A DNA stretch of 64,000 bases from Candidatus Neomarinimicrobiota bacterium (GCA_017656425.1 JACDNV010000009.1:82975-146974), one strand, 5' to 3'; positions 18,235-28,700 are shown, counted from the stretch's first letter. The notes: a model not told the origin generated them from the letters alone. Numbers and translations are program-made.

Positions 18235-19845
18235 TTATAACAATACCCCTGCTATAGATGCAGTTAGCCATGATGCTATCGCTCCTCCGAACATAGCTTT
18301 TAGTGCAACTTTCGATAAGTCAGAACGTCTCCTTGGAGCAAGGGCACCTATGCCGCCGATCTGGATACCAATTGAGGCAAAATTGGCAAATCCACATAGT
18401 GCGTAGGTAGCTATTATTATAGCTCTTTCACTTAAAATGCCTGCTGCTTTCAACTGAGCTAAGGATGAATAGGCAACAAATTCGTTTAATGCAATCTTTA
18501 TCCCAAGTAAGTTTCCAACTTCACGAGCATATTGCCATGGCACACCCATTAAAAAAGCAATTGGGCTGAATATTGCACCAAATAATGTTTTTAAACTACC
18601 AGGGAAGATACCTGTGTATTCGCCTTTGATTGGTGAGAATCCAGATGGATTTGTATACTTTATGAATTCCCCATGTAATAATTTCCCATCAATAAGTCTA
18701 TCGAGAAAGAATAATATATAATCGATAAGACCAATAAGTGCTATAAAGGCAATCAGCATTGCTCCTACATTTGCAGCAAGTTTTAATCCATCTGTAACTC
18801 CATGAGATGCTGCATCGAGTAAATTTGTCGCTTTCCCTGTATCCTTTGGTAATTCTACTGAACCGATAGTTTCTGGCTTCTCTATCTCCGGGAATATTAT
18901 TTTCCCGACCATTAAGGCTGCTGGTGTACTCATAACGCTTGCTGCAATAAGATGAGTTGCGGGGATTCCCATCTTTATATAGCCCGCAAGGACCCCTCCT
19001 GCTATCGTAGCAAAACCACCGACCATAACAGTTGAAATTTCAGAGAGTGTCATTTTACCTAGGAAAGGTCTGATAATAAGAGGTGCTTCGACCTGTCCAA
19101 TAAATATGTTGGCACTGCATGCTAATGTTTCAGCGCCACTGGTTCCCATAGTCCATTGCATGAATTTTGCCAATGCTTTGATTACTCTTTGCATTATACC
19201 AAGGTGATATAAAATGGACATAAATGATGCAAAGAAGATAATAACAGGCAATACACTAAATGCAAATTGGTAGCCGAAACCAGGCCAGAAATCCGATTGC
19301 GGATAAAAGTACTCTCTCTTGGCTAAATTGCCAAAAAGAAACTCGGCACCATAATCAGAAAGGCTTAAAAATTTTTCAACTTTATGGCTTATAAAAGAGA
19401 AAATTTTATCTCCTGTAATGTTGTTATCAATTAACCATATGTACCCATCAATCAGTAATAGTGAAATGAGTTGATTTTGGTACAGATACTTTTTAAAAAT
19501 TGAATTTAATATTATCAGAAGTGTTATTACCCAGAAGGCAATTCCGGTAATCTTTAGTAAAGTGACAAGAACAAGAGTTATAATAAGAGATGCTAAGAAG
19601 ATATAATCATTCAACTTTCCTTTGCCCTTGATGATGTCTAGATTTAAAAACAGAAGAATTAATATAATTAGTATTGCCATACTTATAAAAGATATAACCC
19701 CTTTCCCAAGTATCATACCTGCGAACAGTAATTGAAGAGATAATCCCCAGAAGACTATTCTGGGGGAGATTCTTTTCTTGTTATTTGAAAGAAGGAAAGC
19801 AATTATTAATAATGTTATGATTCCAGGAATCCCCATAAACCTCAT
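18235..19845 (-). CDS. nupC: concentrative nucleoside transporter (CNT/NupC family)
   Basis: This inner-membrane transporter probably takes up nucleosides with Na+ or H+. The conserved core is visible: GFGYQFAFSVLPVIIFFASF, TSGAETLACSANIFIGQVEAPLIIRPF, MTLSEISTVMVGGFATIAG, and the C-terminal NLLGIKIALNEFVAY and ALCGFANFASIGIQIGG. At 536 residues it is longer than the usual 400-420; the extra is an N-terminal stretch of five or six hydrophobic segments and a loop. AGGAGGT lies eight bases before the start. It follows cdd and udk, forming a nucleoside salvage unit. Confidence 0.93.
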   Translation of the reverse strand: MRFMGIPGIITLLIIAFLLSNNKKRISPRIVFWGLSLQLLFAGMILGKGVISFISMAILIILILLFLNLDIIKGKGKLNDYIFLASLIITLVLVTLLKITGIAFWVITLLIILNSIFKKYLYQNQLISLLLIDGYIWLIDNNITGDKIFSFISHKVEKFLSLSDYGAEFLFGNLAKREYFYPQSDFWPGFGYQFAFSVLPVIIFFASFMSILYHLGIMQRVIKALAKFMQWTMGTSGAETLACSANIFIGQVEAPLIIRPFLGKMTLSEISTVMVGGFATIAGGVLAGYIKMGIPATHLIAASVMSTPAALMVGKIIFPEIEKPETIGSVELPKDTGKATNLLDAASHGVTDGLKLAANVGAMLIAFIALIGLIDYILFFLDRLIDGKLLHGEFIKYTNPSGFSPIKGEYTGIFPGSLKTLFGAIFSPIAFLMGVPWQYAREVGNLLGIKIALNEFVAYSSLAQLKAAGILSERAIIIATYALCGFANFASIGIQIGGIGALAPRRRSDLSKVALKAMFGGAIASWLTASIAGVLL

Positions 19846-19858
19846 TTGGTTTTACCTC

Positions 19859-20455
19859 CTAACTACCTGATGGCTTAAAAAATGTACTATACTGGGCATC
19901 GCAATCTTTGGTTGCTCCTGAATAAATGAGTTCGTCTGATTTCACTATTCTTTGAGTAAAATTTGCTGGATTACCATACCTTACACAGCCTGCCAGTGTC
20001 TTGGTTACATATCCAGCTTCATATAACAATTTTTGCATAGGCTCGAGGGGTTCTTCTCGGTAATTCTTGTCAAGTTCTGCCGCTATAACCCTTTTGCCAT
20101 TACCAGCAAATTTTTTACAAAGCTCAACGTGCACATCATTAAAAAATTGAGCATAGTATATTCCTAAGACTTTAGCATTTCTGGTAAGTTTTAATATATT
20201 TTTTACTCTTCCCATTGATTTTGATAATATCCTCTGTTTATTATGTGATACTATATGGTCTTCACTGCATCTTGAACCTATCTTTATTTTGAGAATGGCA
20301 ACTTTCTTTTTTGTAATAAGAGCTCTACCAGGTTTCCTGATTAATTCATCTGTTTTCCTTAAAGACATGGTACTACATATTACCTCGTTACAGCCATCGG
20401 GTTTATTTGAAGGCGATGCTATCTCTTCTACATTATGGTGTTTTGATTTAACCAT
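19859..20455 (-). CDS. hypothetical protein in the nucleoside salvage block
   Basis: It is not recognised. It encodes 198 residues, basic in the first half (KPGRALITKKKVAILKIKIG, KQRILSKSMGRVKN) and more acidic later (AAELDKNYREEPLEPM), with five or six scattered cysteines and no signal or membrane segment. It fits with no room to spare between udk (nine bases upstream) and nupC, and its end overlaps nupC's ribosome binding site, which argues that it is real. Its own ribosome binding site is weak, so it may depend on coupling to udk. No function is proposed beyond a possible link to nucleoside metabolism. Confidence 0.6.
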   Translation of the reverse strand: MVKSKHHNVEEIASPSNKPDGCNEVICSTMSLRKTDELIRKPGRALITKKKVAILKIKIGSRCSEDHIVSHNKQRILSKSMGRVKNILKLTRNAKVLGIYYAQFFNDVHVELCKKFAGNGKRVIAAELDKNYREEPLEPMQKLLYEAGYVTKTLAGCVRYGNPANFTQRIVKSDELIYSGATKDCDAQYSTFFKPSGS

Positions 20456-20464
20456 TTCAGTTTT

Positions 20465-21103
20465 TTAATTTTCTATTTTTTCAAGTTGCCTTAATAAAGA
20501 CATCAATTTTGTTTTAAAAAGGTCGATAGCAACGGTATTAAATCCCCCCTCAGGTATGATTATATCAGCATATTTTTTTGTAGGTTCTACAAATTGTTCG
20601 TGCATTGGTCTAACAGTTTCCATGTATTGAGCTATTACAGATTCAAGTGTTCTACCTCTTTCTTTTATATCTCTCTTTAAACGTCGAATGAACCTGATAT
20701 CATCTGCGGTCTCAATATATATTTTAATATCCATCATATCTCTTAATTCTTCATCATAGAGAGCCATAATTCCCTCGAGTACAATAATTCTGTGACCATA
20801 AACCTGAATTGTCTCCTTTTTACGTGTGTGAGTTTTATAGTCGTAGATAGGAATATTTACAGGTTTCCCTTCTAATAGTGACTTTATGTGTTCTTTCAGC
20901 AATTTAAAATCATAAGCATCGGGATGATCAAAGTTATGTCTGTGCCTCATATCGAGTGGGATATGACTTAAATCATGATAATAGGAATCTAGTTCGATAA
21001 TGATCACATCATTGGGGTTAAGGTCCTTGACAATATTTTTTGCCATGGATGTCTTACCCGAACCTGTTCCTCCCGCTATACCAATTAAGATAGCTTTTTT
21101 CAT
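20465..21103 (-). CDS. udk: uridine/cytidine kinase
   Basis: It phosphorylates uridine and cytidine in pyrimidine salvage. The P-loop is GIAGGTGSGKTSMA; IIELDSYYHDL, the FDHPDAYDF motif and RRLKRDIKERGRT are the usual family blocks. The length of 212 residues is normal. It lies four bases after cdd and upstream of nupC, so the products act in sequence: import, deamination, phosphorylation. Confidence 0.95.
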   Translation of the reverse strand: MKKAILIGIAGGTGSGKTSMAKNIVKDLNPNDVIIIELDSYYHDLSHIPLDMRHRHNFDHPDAYDFKLLKEHIKSLLEGKPVNIPIYDYKTHTRKKETIQVYGHRIIVLEGIMALYDEELRDMMDIKIYIETADDIRFIRRLKRDIKERGRTLESVIAQYMETVRPMHEQFVEPTKKYADIIIPEGGFNTVAIDLFKTKLMSLLRQLEKIEN

Positions 21104-21107
21104 AGCC

Positions 21108-21506
21108 TTACCTATTTAATTTGACCTTGTCAAAGGGTTTAGGGAATAGTTCTTTAAGTAAAAATGTTTTTACCAGCCTTTTTTTATCAATGATATATAT
21201 TTCAATATTGCCACATATATCCCAGATTACCTGCCTGCAGGCACCACATGGGGTGGCACCATTGTCTGAATAAATAGCAATAGCTTTAAAATTTCTTTCA
21301 CCGTTTACTACTGCATTAGCAATTGCATTACGCTCTGCACATATGCTTAGTCCATAGGAGCTTGATTCGAGGTTACATCCTATATAAATCTTCCCGCTTT
21401 CTGCAAGGAGAGCTGCACCTACTCTATAATTAGAATATGTTGCCAAAGCGTTATTATAAGCCTTTTTGGCTGCTTCTATCAATGATATCGATTCATCTCT
21501 TTCCAT
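21108..21506 (-). CDS. cdd: cytidine deaminase
   Basis: It deaminates cytidine and deoxycytidine to the uridine forms. The zinc site is complete: CAERNA (Cys plus catalytic Glu) and PCGACRQV (two Cys). At 132 residues it is the small, tetrameric bacterial type. Its start lies 28 bases inside the rhomboid gene and is preceded by a modest AAGGA site. It is followed closely by udk. Confidence 0.95.
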   Translation of the reverse strand: MERDESISLIEAAKKAYNNALATYSNYRVGAALLAESGKIYIGCNLESSSYGLSICAERNAIANAVVNGERNFKAIAIYSDNGATPCGACRQVIWDICGNIEIYIIDKKRLVKTFLLKELFPKPFDKVKLNR

Positions 21507-22171
21507 ATCCTTTTCCTTTCATATGGATCGAATAAAAGTAGTAAAAATATACCCATTAAAAAGCCGCTTATATGGGCAAACCAGGCGACACCTCCTTCCT
21601 GCTGAAAGCTTAATGAGCCTAACCCATTTGTAAGCTGAATAAAAAACCAGAATCCGAGTACATAGACGGCGGGGATAGAGATAATTTCTATAAAAAATAT
21701 TAGAAAAATTAAAACCTTTACCCTTGCACGTGGATATTTTATCAGATAAGCTCCAAGAATACCAGAAATGGCACCACTTGCACCTATGATAGGAACGTCA
21801 GATACAGGATTTATAATTGATTGTACGAGAGAAGCGAAGATGCCACATGATAGATAAAAAATTATAAATTTTGAATGTCCAAGTGTCCCTTCTATATTGT
21901 CTCCAAATATCCACAGGTAAAGTAGATTTCCTGCAATGTGAGCAAAACCACCGTGTATAAATAGTGATGTGAAAATTGTATGAATTTTTAAAAGGAAGTT
22001 ATAACTGAATAATTGAGATGGGACCAAGCCAAAAGAGTAGAACCAATCTATTATAAATTCTTGTGGTATAGTAAGCTGGTATATAAAGATTACAGTATTT
22101 ATTATAATGATAGAATAGGTTATGTATGGTTTGCGTAATCGTATATTAGTGTCACCGATTGGTATAAACAT
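21479..22171 (-). CDS. rhomboid-family intramembrane serine protease
   Basis: This polytopic inner-membrane protease has about six hydrophobic helices. The catalytic serine is in IGASGAISGILGAY and the catalytic histidine in AHISGFLMG; the HGGFAHIAGNLLYLWIFG segment with conserved His and Asn is also present. It should be active. The start shares a base with the stop of the M23 gene upstream. The length of 230 residues is typical. Confidence 0.92.
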   Translation of the reverse strand: MFIPIGDTNIRLRKPYITYSIIIINTVIFIYQLTIPQEFIIDWFYSFGLVPSQLFSYNFLLKIHTIFTSLFIHGGFAHIAGNLLYLWIFGDNIEGTLGHSKFIIFYLSCGIFASLVQSIINPVSDVPIIGASGAISGILGAYLIKYPRARVKVLIFLIFFIEIISIPAVYVLGFWFFIQLTNGLGSLSFQQEGGVAWFAHISGFLMGIFLLLLFDPYERKRIWKEMNRYH

Positions 22172-24384
22172 TACTGCCCTATAATTTTAAATGGAATTGT
22201 TGATGTCAAGCTATTTCCACATTTATCTACCAGTATAACTTTTATCTCATGTTCACCTATATTGAGATTTTTCTCAAGTCTGTATCGAAGGTATTTTAAT
22301 ACACCGTTCAATTCAGGAATTACCTGTTGATTATCAATATACATTTTAAGCATGCTATCATCTGCAATTCCTGATAGATTATCGTCGAAGTAAATTTTAA
22401 TCTCTTTTAGCTCTCCAGATTTGTACTTCCCGTTTTTGTAAGGTATACTGTTAATAATATATGGTGGATCTAAATCTTCTGCGATAGCAAATAATCCGAA
22501 TTTATCATATTCAGCATAAAATTTAACTCCCGATGTATCAAAGTAGGTCTGTAAAAATTTTGGTTTATTTTTTATATAGTAAATTGCTACCTTCCCCGGG
22601 TGAAGATATTTACTTTCTTTATCAAAATATTCCAATCTAATATTTTTATTTAGGAATGCATAAGTTGGATAGATCGTATATGCATCCCAATTATTATATA
22701 CACTTTTATTTATCCAGCAAGTTAATGTATCAAAGACCGATTTCTTTTCAAATACTACTGAAAAAAGACTGTCACTGGATTTAATTATTCCCGCGGTATC
22801 TGGAGAAATAATATGCATGTCTATTTTGCCACGATAAACCAATTCTTCCTTTTTTCCGCTTCTAATTTCGATGGCACAAGCTTTATCTAAAAGTTTTTTT
22901 CCGGGGATTAAAATATTGTATTCAGTAGGGCTGACCTGAGTAAATGGAAGTGCAACTAGCTCATCGTCGACCTGTAGATAGAATTGTTTATTCTCAAGCA
23001 TCGGGCTTCTTAAATTTAATTTGAAGAATAGCATATCTATCGTTTGATCAACAAATAGTTTTAATTCCACATCATTGTTGGCATCATATAGATAGTCACC
23101 AGATTTGATAAATAGTGGTTTATAATATGTACTATCATTTGCGCCCCAGATTTTTAAAAAATATGGATTTCTAATATTTTTTATATAAACTGTGCTTACT
23201 GTATCTGAGATGACTGAACTGAGTCTCTCAACCTCGTACTCTTTTACTCCATATCGGTTTACCCATTGGAATTTGATATCATTCAAAGAAATTCTATTTG
23301 TCTTAATTGTTAGGGCAAGCGTATCATTTGTTACTTTTATAATGTCCATTTCTAATTCTTTCAAAGCAACTGATACTATAGTAAACTTTAATGTAGATTT
23401 ATTCATGTTATAGTCGTATACATTGATTTTGCATTGGTGTAAACCATGTTGAAGATTAAATCTGCCGTCACTATTTCCTGAATAAATTGGGATATTCATT
23501 TCTGGATAAGATTTATACAGTCTGTGATAAAAATTATTATCCTCATTAATCATCCGAAGGTCTCTGTCAAGTTCAACAAATTTAGTCCAGTTAAAGGAAA
23601 TAGTATCGTATTTGACCTGAAAATATAGTGAATCATCGATGTTTACTTGTATCATGTAGGGTGAATATTTGTTTCGTACTCCTCTTCTTGTGTCATAAGT
23701 CAATAACTCCATGCAGAAAGGACCTGATATATAAACTGGAGATTCTATTTTCCATATATTTTTGTTAATATAAAAAGCCTCTCTACTTACAGGGTCCGGT
23801 AGACCAAAGATTCTTGAGTTTTTTTCAGCAGGTAGAAATAGTACCTCTTTTATTGTTGGTATTGTTTTATCGTTAATTTTATGTATGTAATGTAACGGAT
23901 TAATAGGATTATTATCAGGGTCTCTAATTTCAAAGTGCAGGTGTGGACCTCCGGTACCGCTTTCACCTGTATAAGCGATTATTTCACCTCGCTTTACAGG
24001 GATTTCCTGTCCAGTAAGATCAATAGTTACTGTGTATCTAGCTATTCTTTCCTGATTCCTTTTAACAATCGATTCAAACTTGTCAGCGAATCTATCTAGA
24101 TGAGCATATACTGCAATCTTATTATCTTTTAATCGATGATACAGTACTTTGCCATAGCCATAAGGCGAAGTCTTTATAATGAAAATATAACCGTCATCGA
24201 TTGCATAAACGGGGTAACCTAACCTCTGGTTTGTTTTTATGTCTATTCCAGTATGGAAATGTCCAGGTCTATATTCACCGAAGGTGGAACTCAAAAAATA
24301 TCCAGCGTTTGTTGGCCACAGATAATTCTGTGAGTATATAATAACCTTAAGCAGTGTAAAGGAAATTATTAAAATTCTTTTCAT
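22171..24384 (-). CDS. secreted M23 (LytM-like) metallopeptidase with long C-terminal region
   Basis: A signal peptide (MKRILIISFTLLKVIIYSQ) precedes an M23 domain at about residues 30-180, with zinc ligands in FHTGIDI (H-x3-D) and GGPHLHFEIRD (HxH) intact, so it is probably an active cell-wall endopeptidase. The remaining 550 residues are beta-rich, with Ig-like segments (PPYIINSIPYKNG, SGELKEIKIYFDDNLSGI, GEHEIKVILVDKCGN). The ATG at 24384 gives a clean signal peptide; a TTG at 24408 is also possible. It acts in the periplasm or on the outer surface. Confidence 0.85.
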   Translation of the reverse strand: MKRILIISFTLLKVIIYSQNYLWPTNAGYFLSSTFGEYRPGHFHTGIDIKTNQRLGYPVYAIDDGYIFIIKTSPYGYGKVLYHRLKDNKIAVYAHLDRFADKFESIVKRNQERIARYTVTIDLTGQEIPVKRGEIIAYTGESGTGGPHLHFEIRDPDNNPINPLHYIHKINDKTIPTIKEVLFLPAEKNSRIFGLPDPVSREAFYINKNIWKIESPVYISGPFCMELLTYDTRRGVRNKYSPYMIQVNIDDSLYFQVKYDTISFNWTKFVELDRDLRMINEDNNFYHRLYKSYPEMNIPIYSGNSDGRFNLQHGLHQCKINVYDYNMNKSTLKFTIVSVALKELEMDIIKVTNDTLALTIKTNRISLNDIKFQWVNRYGVKEYEVERLSSVISDTVSTVYIKNIRNPYFLKIWGANDSTYYKPLFIKSGDYLYDANNDVELKLFVDQTIDMLFFKLNLRSPMLENKQFYLQVDDELVALPFTQVSPTEYNILIPGKKLLDKACAIEIRSGKKEELVYRGKIDMHIISPDTAGIIKSSDSLFSVVFEKKSVFDTLTCWINKSVYNNWDAYTIYPTYAFLNKNIRLEYFDKESKYLHPGKVAIYYIKNKPKFLQTYFDTSGVKFYAEYDKFGLFAIAEDLDPPYIINSIPYKNGKYKSGELKEIKIYFDDNLSGIADDSMLKMYIDNQQVIPELNGVLKYLRYRLEKNLNIGEHEIKVILVDKCGNSLTSTIPFKIIGQ

Positions 24385-24411
24385 ATATTGCTCGGATCTA
24401 TGGGTCAAAAA

Positions 24412-25221
24412 CTATGGTAATTTATATAACTCTGTTCTATTTCTACCATTATTTTTTGCCATATAAAGGGCTTTGTCTGCGGCATCTACTAATTCCTTTG
24501 GTTCTTTCATTCTTTCAGGATCAAATTCGGCTACCCCTAAGGACACAGTTATTCTTATTTTTTCACTATTTTTACTTATAACGCTATTTTTGATCAGATC
24601 GCGGATTTTTTCAGCCACTTTATATGCATCATCTAATCCGGTTTCGGGTAATAATACAACAAACTCTTCACCACCATATCTTGCCGGTATATCGTGTATT
24701 CTTAGATGTTTTTTAAGTATTGACCCTATCATTTTCAATATTTCATCGCCAATCAGATGACCATATGTATCATTGACCTTTTTAAAATGGTCAATATCAA
24801 ACATTATACAGCTGAGCTTTGTCATGTACCTTAATGCTCTTGAAACTTCCTGTCTTAATTCATAATCGAAATTTCTTCTATTGCTTATACCGGTTAAGGG
24901 ATCGGTTATCGATAGTGATTCAAGAAGTTTATTTGCTTCTTCAAGGGCATGTGTTCTCTCCTTTACCTTTTTTTCAAGCTCCTTATTCATTTCTTCAAGT
25001 TTTTTTCTGGTGGATTTTAACTCCTCCACGGCGACTTTTAAGTACTGTTCCCTTGATTGAAATTTTTTTAAAAGATTATCAAGAGATATAGCCATTTGCC
25101 TTATATAGGGTGGGTTTGTTACCCGCATATAATCTTCTAAATTAATATCTTCCCGACCTTGAGAGGCTTTTGATACAATTTCTGAAAATTCCTTTAAAAT
25201 TTCTTCTATTTTTTTTGACAC
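24412..25221 (-). CDS. GGDEF diguanylate cyclase with coiled-coil N-terminus
   Basis: It makes cyclic di-GMP. The first 105 residues are helical and end in a coiled coil (KKLEEMNKELEKKVKERTHALEE). The GGDEF domain follows (LTGISNRRNFD, FDIDHFKKVNDTYGH) with an active-site RYGGEEF; no clear RxxD inhibitory site precedes it. The start is GTG 25221, chosen because GAGGA lies six bases upstream; this leaves one base between the pcm stop and this gene. It has no membrane segment. Confidence 0.92.
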   Translation of the reverse strand: MSKKIEEILKEFSEIVSKASQGREDINLEDYMRVTNPPYIRQMAISLDNLLKKFQSREQYLKVAVEELKSTRKKLEEMNKELEKKVKERTHALEEANKLLESLSITDPLTGISNRRNFDYELRQEVSRALRYMTKLSCIMFDIDHFKKVNDTYGHLIGDEILKMIGSILKKHLRIHDIPARYGGEEFVVLLPETGLDDAYKVAEKIRDLIKNSVISKNSEKIRITVSLGVAEFDPERMKEPKELVDAADKALYMAKNNGRNRTELYKLP

Positions 25222-25222
25222 A

Positions 25223-25882
25223 TTATTCCTCTTTCTTTTTATGCTTTTTAACAAGAGGTACAAATCTTACAGGTAGTAGAGTTTCTTTTAATAATCCTTT
25301 TGATGTTTTCTTTATTTTAATTAGGTCTTGCGAACAGAATCTCGGACCTACTGGGATTATCATTATACCATTATCAGCAAGCTGCTCTATCAGAGGTTCA
25401 GGAATTTCATTGCTGGCTGCCGTTACAATAATTCTATCATAGGGAGCATATTCTTTCCATCCTTCTCTTCCATTCCCTGTTTTAAACTTTATATTTTTAT
25501 ATCCTAAATCATCAAGGATTTTCATAGCTCTTTTTTGCAATTCTTTAATTATTTCTACTGAATAGACTTCTTTAGCTATCTCTGCAAGGATCGTGGTTTG
25601 ATATCCTGAGCCAGTTCCTATTTCTAGAACCTTAGATTCACTGTTTAACTCTAGGGACTGAGTCATAAAGGCAACAACATAAGGTTGTGAAATTGTTTGG
25701 CCATAGCCGATAGGTAGCGGCTGATCACTATAGGCTAAATACCGATACTCTTCGGGTACGAATAATGCGCGGGGGACTTTTTTCATAGCGTCGATTACAT
25801 TTGTATTATAGATGCCTCTAGCTACAATCTGTTCATCAACCATTTCTTCGGGTGATTTTGGTGAGTCAATAAGATCGATCAT
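25223..25882 (-). CDS. pcm: protein-L-isoaspartate O-methyltransferase
   Basis: It methylates isoaspartyl residues in damaged proteins to start their repair. Family marks are IGYGQTISQPYVVAFMT, the SAM-binding VLEIGTGSGYQTTILAEIA, and DRIIVTAASNEIPEPLIEQL. The length of 219 residues is normal. It ends in a lysine-rich tail (KKHKKKEE) and is coupled to the diguanylate cyclase gene. Confidence 0.95.
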   Translation of the reverse strand: MIDLIDSPKSPEEMVDEQIVARGIYNTNVIDAMKKVPRALFVPEEYRYLAYSDQPLPIGYGQTISQPYVVAFMTQSLELNSESKVLEIGTGSGYQTTILAEIAKEVYSVEIIKELQKRAMKILDDLGYKNIKFKTGNGREGWKEYAPYDRIIVTAASNEIPEPLIEQLADNGIMIIPVGPRFCSQDLIKIKKTSKGLLKETLLPVRFVPLVKKHKKKEE

Positions 25883-25883
25883 C

Positions 25884-27134
25884 CTATATCACAGTGTTGT
25901 CAGGTATTGTAGTATTTTTGGGCACTACGATTATACCATCTACTACTGAATAAGTTTTGTTATCAGAGTATTCGATTTTTTCTTTATTTATTAATTTTAC
26001 GTTATTTCCAATACGAGCATTTTTATCTATAATGGCATTTTCAATTATACAGTTGTTTCCAATGCCAATTGGTATAGATCCATCGAGTGGAGATTGCTCA
26101 TAGTAGTCAGCTCCCATTATAATAGTCCTGTTAATTGAACAATTATCTCTTATAATTGATCTTAATCCTATAACGGAATTTTTTATTATACATTTGCTTA
26201 TATAGCATCCATCTGCGATTAATACATTTTCAAAGTGACAATTCTGAATTCTTGAACCGGGAAGAGACCTTTGTCTTGTATATATCGGATATTTCTGATC
26301 ATAGAATGAGAAAGGAGGATTCAAAGAGGCTAATTCAAGATTTGCATCAAAGAAAGATTTAATAGTCCCTATATCCCTCCAGTAACCCTCAAATCGGTAT
26401 GCAAAGACAGAGTATTTTTTAATAGCAGATGGAATAATGTGTTTACCAAAATCTTCTGCATCTGATGTTTTTAAAATTTTCAATAAGATATTACGAGAGA
26501 AGATATAAATTCCCATTGATGCAAGATAGCTCTTTTCTGTGTTATTGGTTAGGCTTTTTATTTCATCGAGTAGAGCTTCGTCTTGAGGCTTTTCATAGAA
26601 GTTTATCACTTTGTCATTTTCATCAACCTGTACTATTCCAAAGGATTTTGCTTCCTTTCTGGTAACTGGACTTACGGATATTGTTATATCGGAATTTTTA
26701 TTAATGTGAGTATTAAGAAAACTAGCATAGTCCATCCTATAAAGATGGTCACCTGATAGAATTATTATGTACTCAGCTCCAACATCCTCAATGAACGACA
26801 GATTTTGCCTGACGGCATCGGCTGTGCCCTGGTACCAGTTGGTATTGTCAATAGTTTGTTGAGCAGCAAGAATATCAACAAATCCTTTGGAGAATTGACC
26901 TAACTGGAAAGTATCATATATATGTCTATGGAGACTGTGTGTATTAAATTGTGTTAGAATAAATATTTTATCGATGCCACTATTAAGACAGTTACTCACT
27001 GCAATGTCAATTATTCTGAATTTACCTGCTATTGGGACAGCTGGTTTTGCCCTATATTTTGTCAGGGGGTACAGTCGTGTCCCTTTACCTCCACCAAGGA
27101 TTATAGCGAGCACATTATCAAGTTCTTTTGCCAT
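25884..27134 (-). CDS. glgC: glucose-1-phosphate adenylyltransferase
   Basis: It makes ADP-glucose for glycogen synthesis. Visible are the pyrophosphorylase loop [50 protein letters not shown], the [13 protein letters not shown] metal site and EKP...[10 protein letters not shown], then a left-handed beta-helix C-terminus ([28 protein letters not shown]). The length of 416 residues is typical. Glycogen synthase is not in the window. Confidence 0.93.
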   Translation of the reverse strand: MAKELDNVLAIILGGGKGTRLYPLTKYRAKPAVPIAGKFRIIDIAVSNCLNSGIDKIFILTQFNTHSLHRHIYDTFQLGQFSKGFVDILAAQQTIDNTNWYQGTADAVRQNLSFIEDVGAEYIIILSGDHLYRMDYASFLNTHINKNSDITISVSPVTRKEAKSFGIVQVDENDKVINFYEKPQDEALLDEIKSLTNNTEKSYLASMGIYIFSRNILLKILKTSDAEDFGKHIIPSAIKKYSVFAYRFEGYWRDIGTIKSFFDANLELASLNPPFSFYDQKYPIYTRQRSLPGSRIQNCHFENVLIADGCYISKCIIKNSVIGLRSIIRDNCSINRTIIMGADYYEQSPLDGSIPIGIGNNCIIENAIIDKNARIGNNVKLINKEKIEYSDNKTYSVVDGIIVVPKNTTIPDNTVI

Positions 27135-27136
27135 TT

Positions 27137-27739
27137 TTAACCTAAGATTTTATAACAAATATATGTTATAAAAAATCCAAGTACCAGACCTGCCATAACC
27201 TGTGGTGGAGAGTGAGCTTTCATTCTGATACGAGATAGGATCAATACAGGGAATGTTAAAATTAATATGAGGAAATATTTATTTACTACGATGGCAAGTG
27301 CGGATACGCTACCACCAAGTGTTGTGCCATGAATGCTTATTTTCCACCATTTGTTGATAATTGCAACTAATATGGATGTTATAATACAGGCGAATAGTAA
27401 TATCAGAATATTTTTATCAGCATTTAAAAAGTATAGGCTTATTAATGTAACGCAGTATACTGAAAGATTAACGAAAAAAAGCCCATATCTATCTTCCTTA
27501 ACAGGGATATCTATACTTCTTGTCTTGCCTTTTCTCAATAGATAAAAAACATATATAGTTGGTATTGCAAAAAGGAATGTAGCAATTACTGCGTAATTAA
27601 TAACAAATTCTATAATGTCGTTTGAACTTTTAAAAACTATGATGAAAAAGGTAACAGGACCAAGTATAATCGGATGCAATATCATTGATACTATTGCTGT
27701 TATAGGCGAATTTTCCAATGTTTCCCAATAAGATTTCAT
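27137..27739 (-). CDS. PAP2-family membrane phosphatase-like protein
   Basis: This protein of 200 residues has five or six transmembrane helices. It carries degenerate phosphatase motifs: [13 protein letters not shown] and [16 protein letters not shown]. The catalytic histidines and SR...H are present, but the last aspartate of the third motif is replaced by Gln, as I recall for a subgroup of these proteins. The substrate (lipid phosphate, undecaprenyl pyrophosphate or other) is unknown. It abuts glgC (two bases apart). Confidence 0.7.
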   Translation of the reverse strand: MKSYWETLENSPITAIVSMILHPIILGPVTFFIIVFKSSNDIIEFVINYAVIATFLFAIPTIYVFYLLRKGKTRSIDIPVKEDRYGLFFVNLSVYCVTLISLYFLNADKNILILLFACIITSILVAIINKWWKISIHGTTLGGSVSALAIVVNKYFLILILTFPVLILSRIRMKAHSPPQVMAGLVLGFFITYICYKILG

Positions 27740-27743
27740 CGTT

Positions 27744-28700
27744 TTAAATCTTTATCAAACTTCCTGTAAAACTTATTATCATTAATATTTGCATGATAAA
27801 AACAAGGAACATGCGAAACCTAAGGATTGAAAAGACAGTTTTTAAAGACTTCGCCAGGCCGATAGATTTACCCTCTATTATATTGATCTGGCACCTTCTA
27901 AAGATTATCAATAATGCTACGATTGTAATTAGTGAAATTGTACAAAATGGGTATATAGGGTTATATGAATATATTGCTGAAGAAATCCATACTGATAACC
28001 AGATGGTAACCCATAATGTTTGTATTAGGCGATTGGTTGCCATATTCTTGATAAATTTTCTACCCCATTCATCTTCTTTTGTTATTGTAATTATATAGGA
28101 TACATCGTAGGATAGTAACACTGTTAAGAAATACGATAGTATGCCCCATCCAATTAACAGAGAATAAAATATCCCTCTCGAGCTAGTTACAGTAATCACT
28201 TCTCCTTTTAATGTCCACCTCAATGGAGTGATTGATGGTGTTGAATTCATATTGTATGTGACATTGCCTATTGATAGTAGGATAAAAATTATGCTAAAAT
28301 ATTCATAAAATCGGTTTTCAAATATGTAGCTCATTCTTGTTTCTGGCTTTATTTCACCAGCCTCAGGAAATCTGCGTTTTAAATACTCTGTTGTTTTGAT
28401 ATCAAGGTATAGGAGAGTCAAGCAGGTAACGAGAGTATAGAAAACTAGTGAGAAGGTGACATTTATTAAGAAATTAAGCAAGAGCGATAAGGCTATGGCA
28501 GTACCAGCAATCACAACCTCATAAATTCTAAAATAGTTTATAAGTCGATTTAATTGTGTGTCTGCCCTGTTAAGCCTTGAAAAATCAAATCCCAGAATCC
28601 CTTTTTTATGATAAAATACCAGGAAATCGTGCAATACAATTGCTATTATTAATGTTATAGCTGTAGTTATATTCCTGCTTAAAAGCAAATCAGTTTCCAC
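27744..28700 (-). CDS. polytopic membrane protein of unknown function
   Basis: It is not recognised. It has seven or eight predicted hydrophobic helices, including YEVVIAGTAIALSLLL, GIFYSLLIGWGILSYFLTV and TLWVTIWLSVWISS, with a basic loop near the C-terminus (RCQINIIEGKSIGLAKSLK). The frame stays open to 28811, but that part runs through tRNA-Glu on the same strand and is not coding. GTG 28700 is a plausible start; no clear ribosome binding site is seen, so the start is uncertain. It leads the minus-strand array. Confidence 0.6.
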   Translation of the reverse strand: METDLLLSRNITTAITLIIAIVLHDFLVFYHKKGILGFDFSRLNRADTQLNRLINYFRIYEVVIAGTAIALSLLLNFLINVTFSLVFYTLVTCLTLLYLDIKTTEYLKRRFPEAGEIKPETRMSYIFENRFYEYFSIIFILLSIGNVTYNMNSTPSITPLRWTLKGEVITVTSSRGIFYSLLIGWGILSYFLTVLLSYDVSYIITITKEDEWGRKFIKNMATNRLIQTLWVTIWLSVWISSAIYSYNPIYPFCTISLITIVALLIIFRRCQINIIEGKSIGLAKSLKTVFSILRFRMFLVFIMQILMIISFTGSLIKI

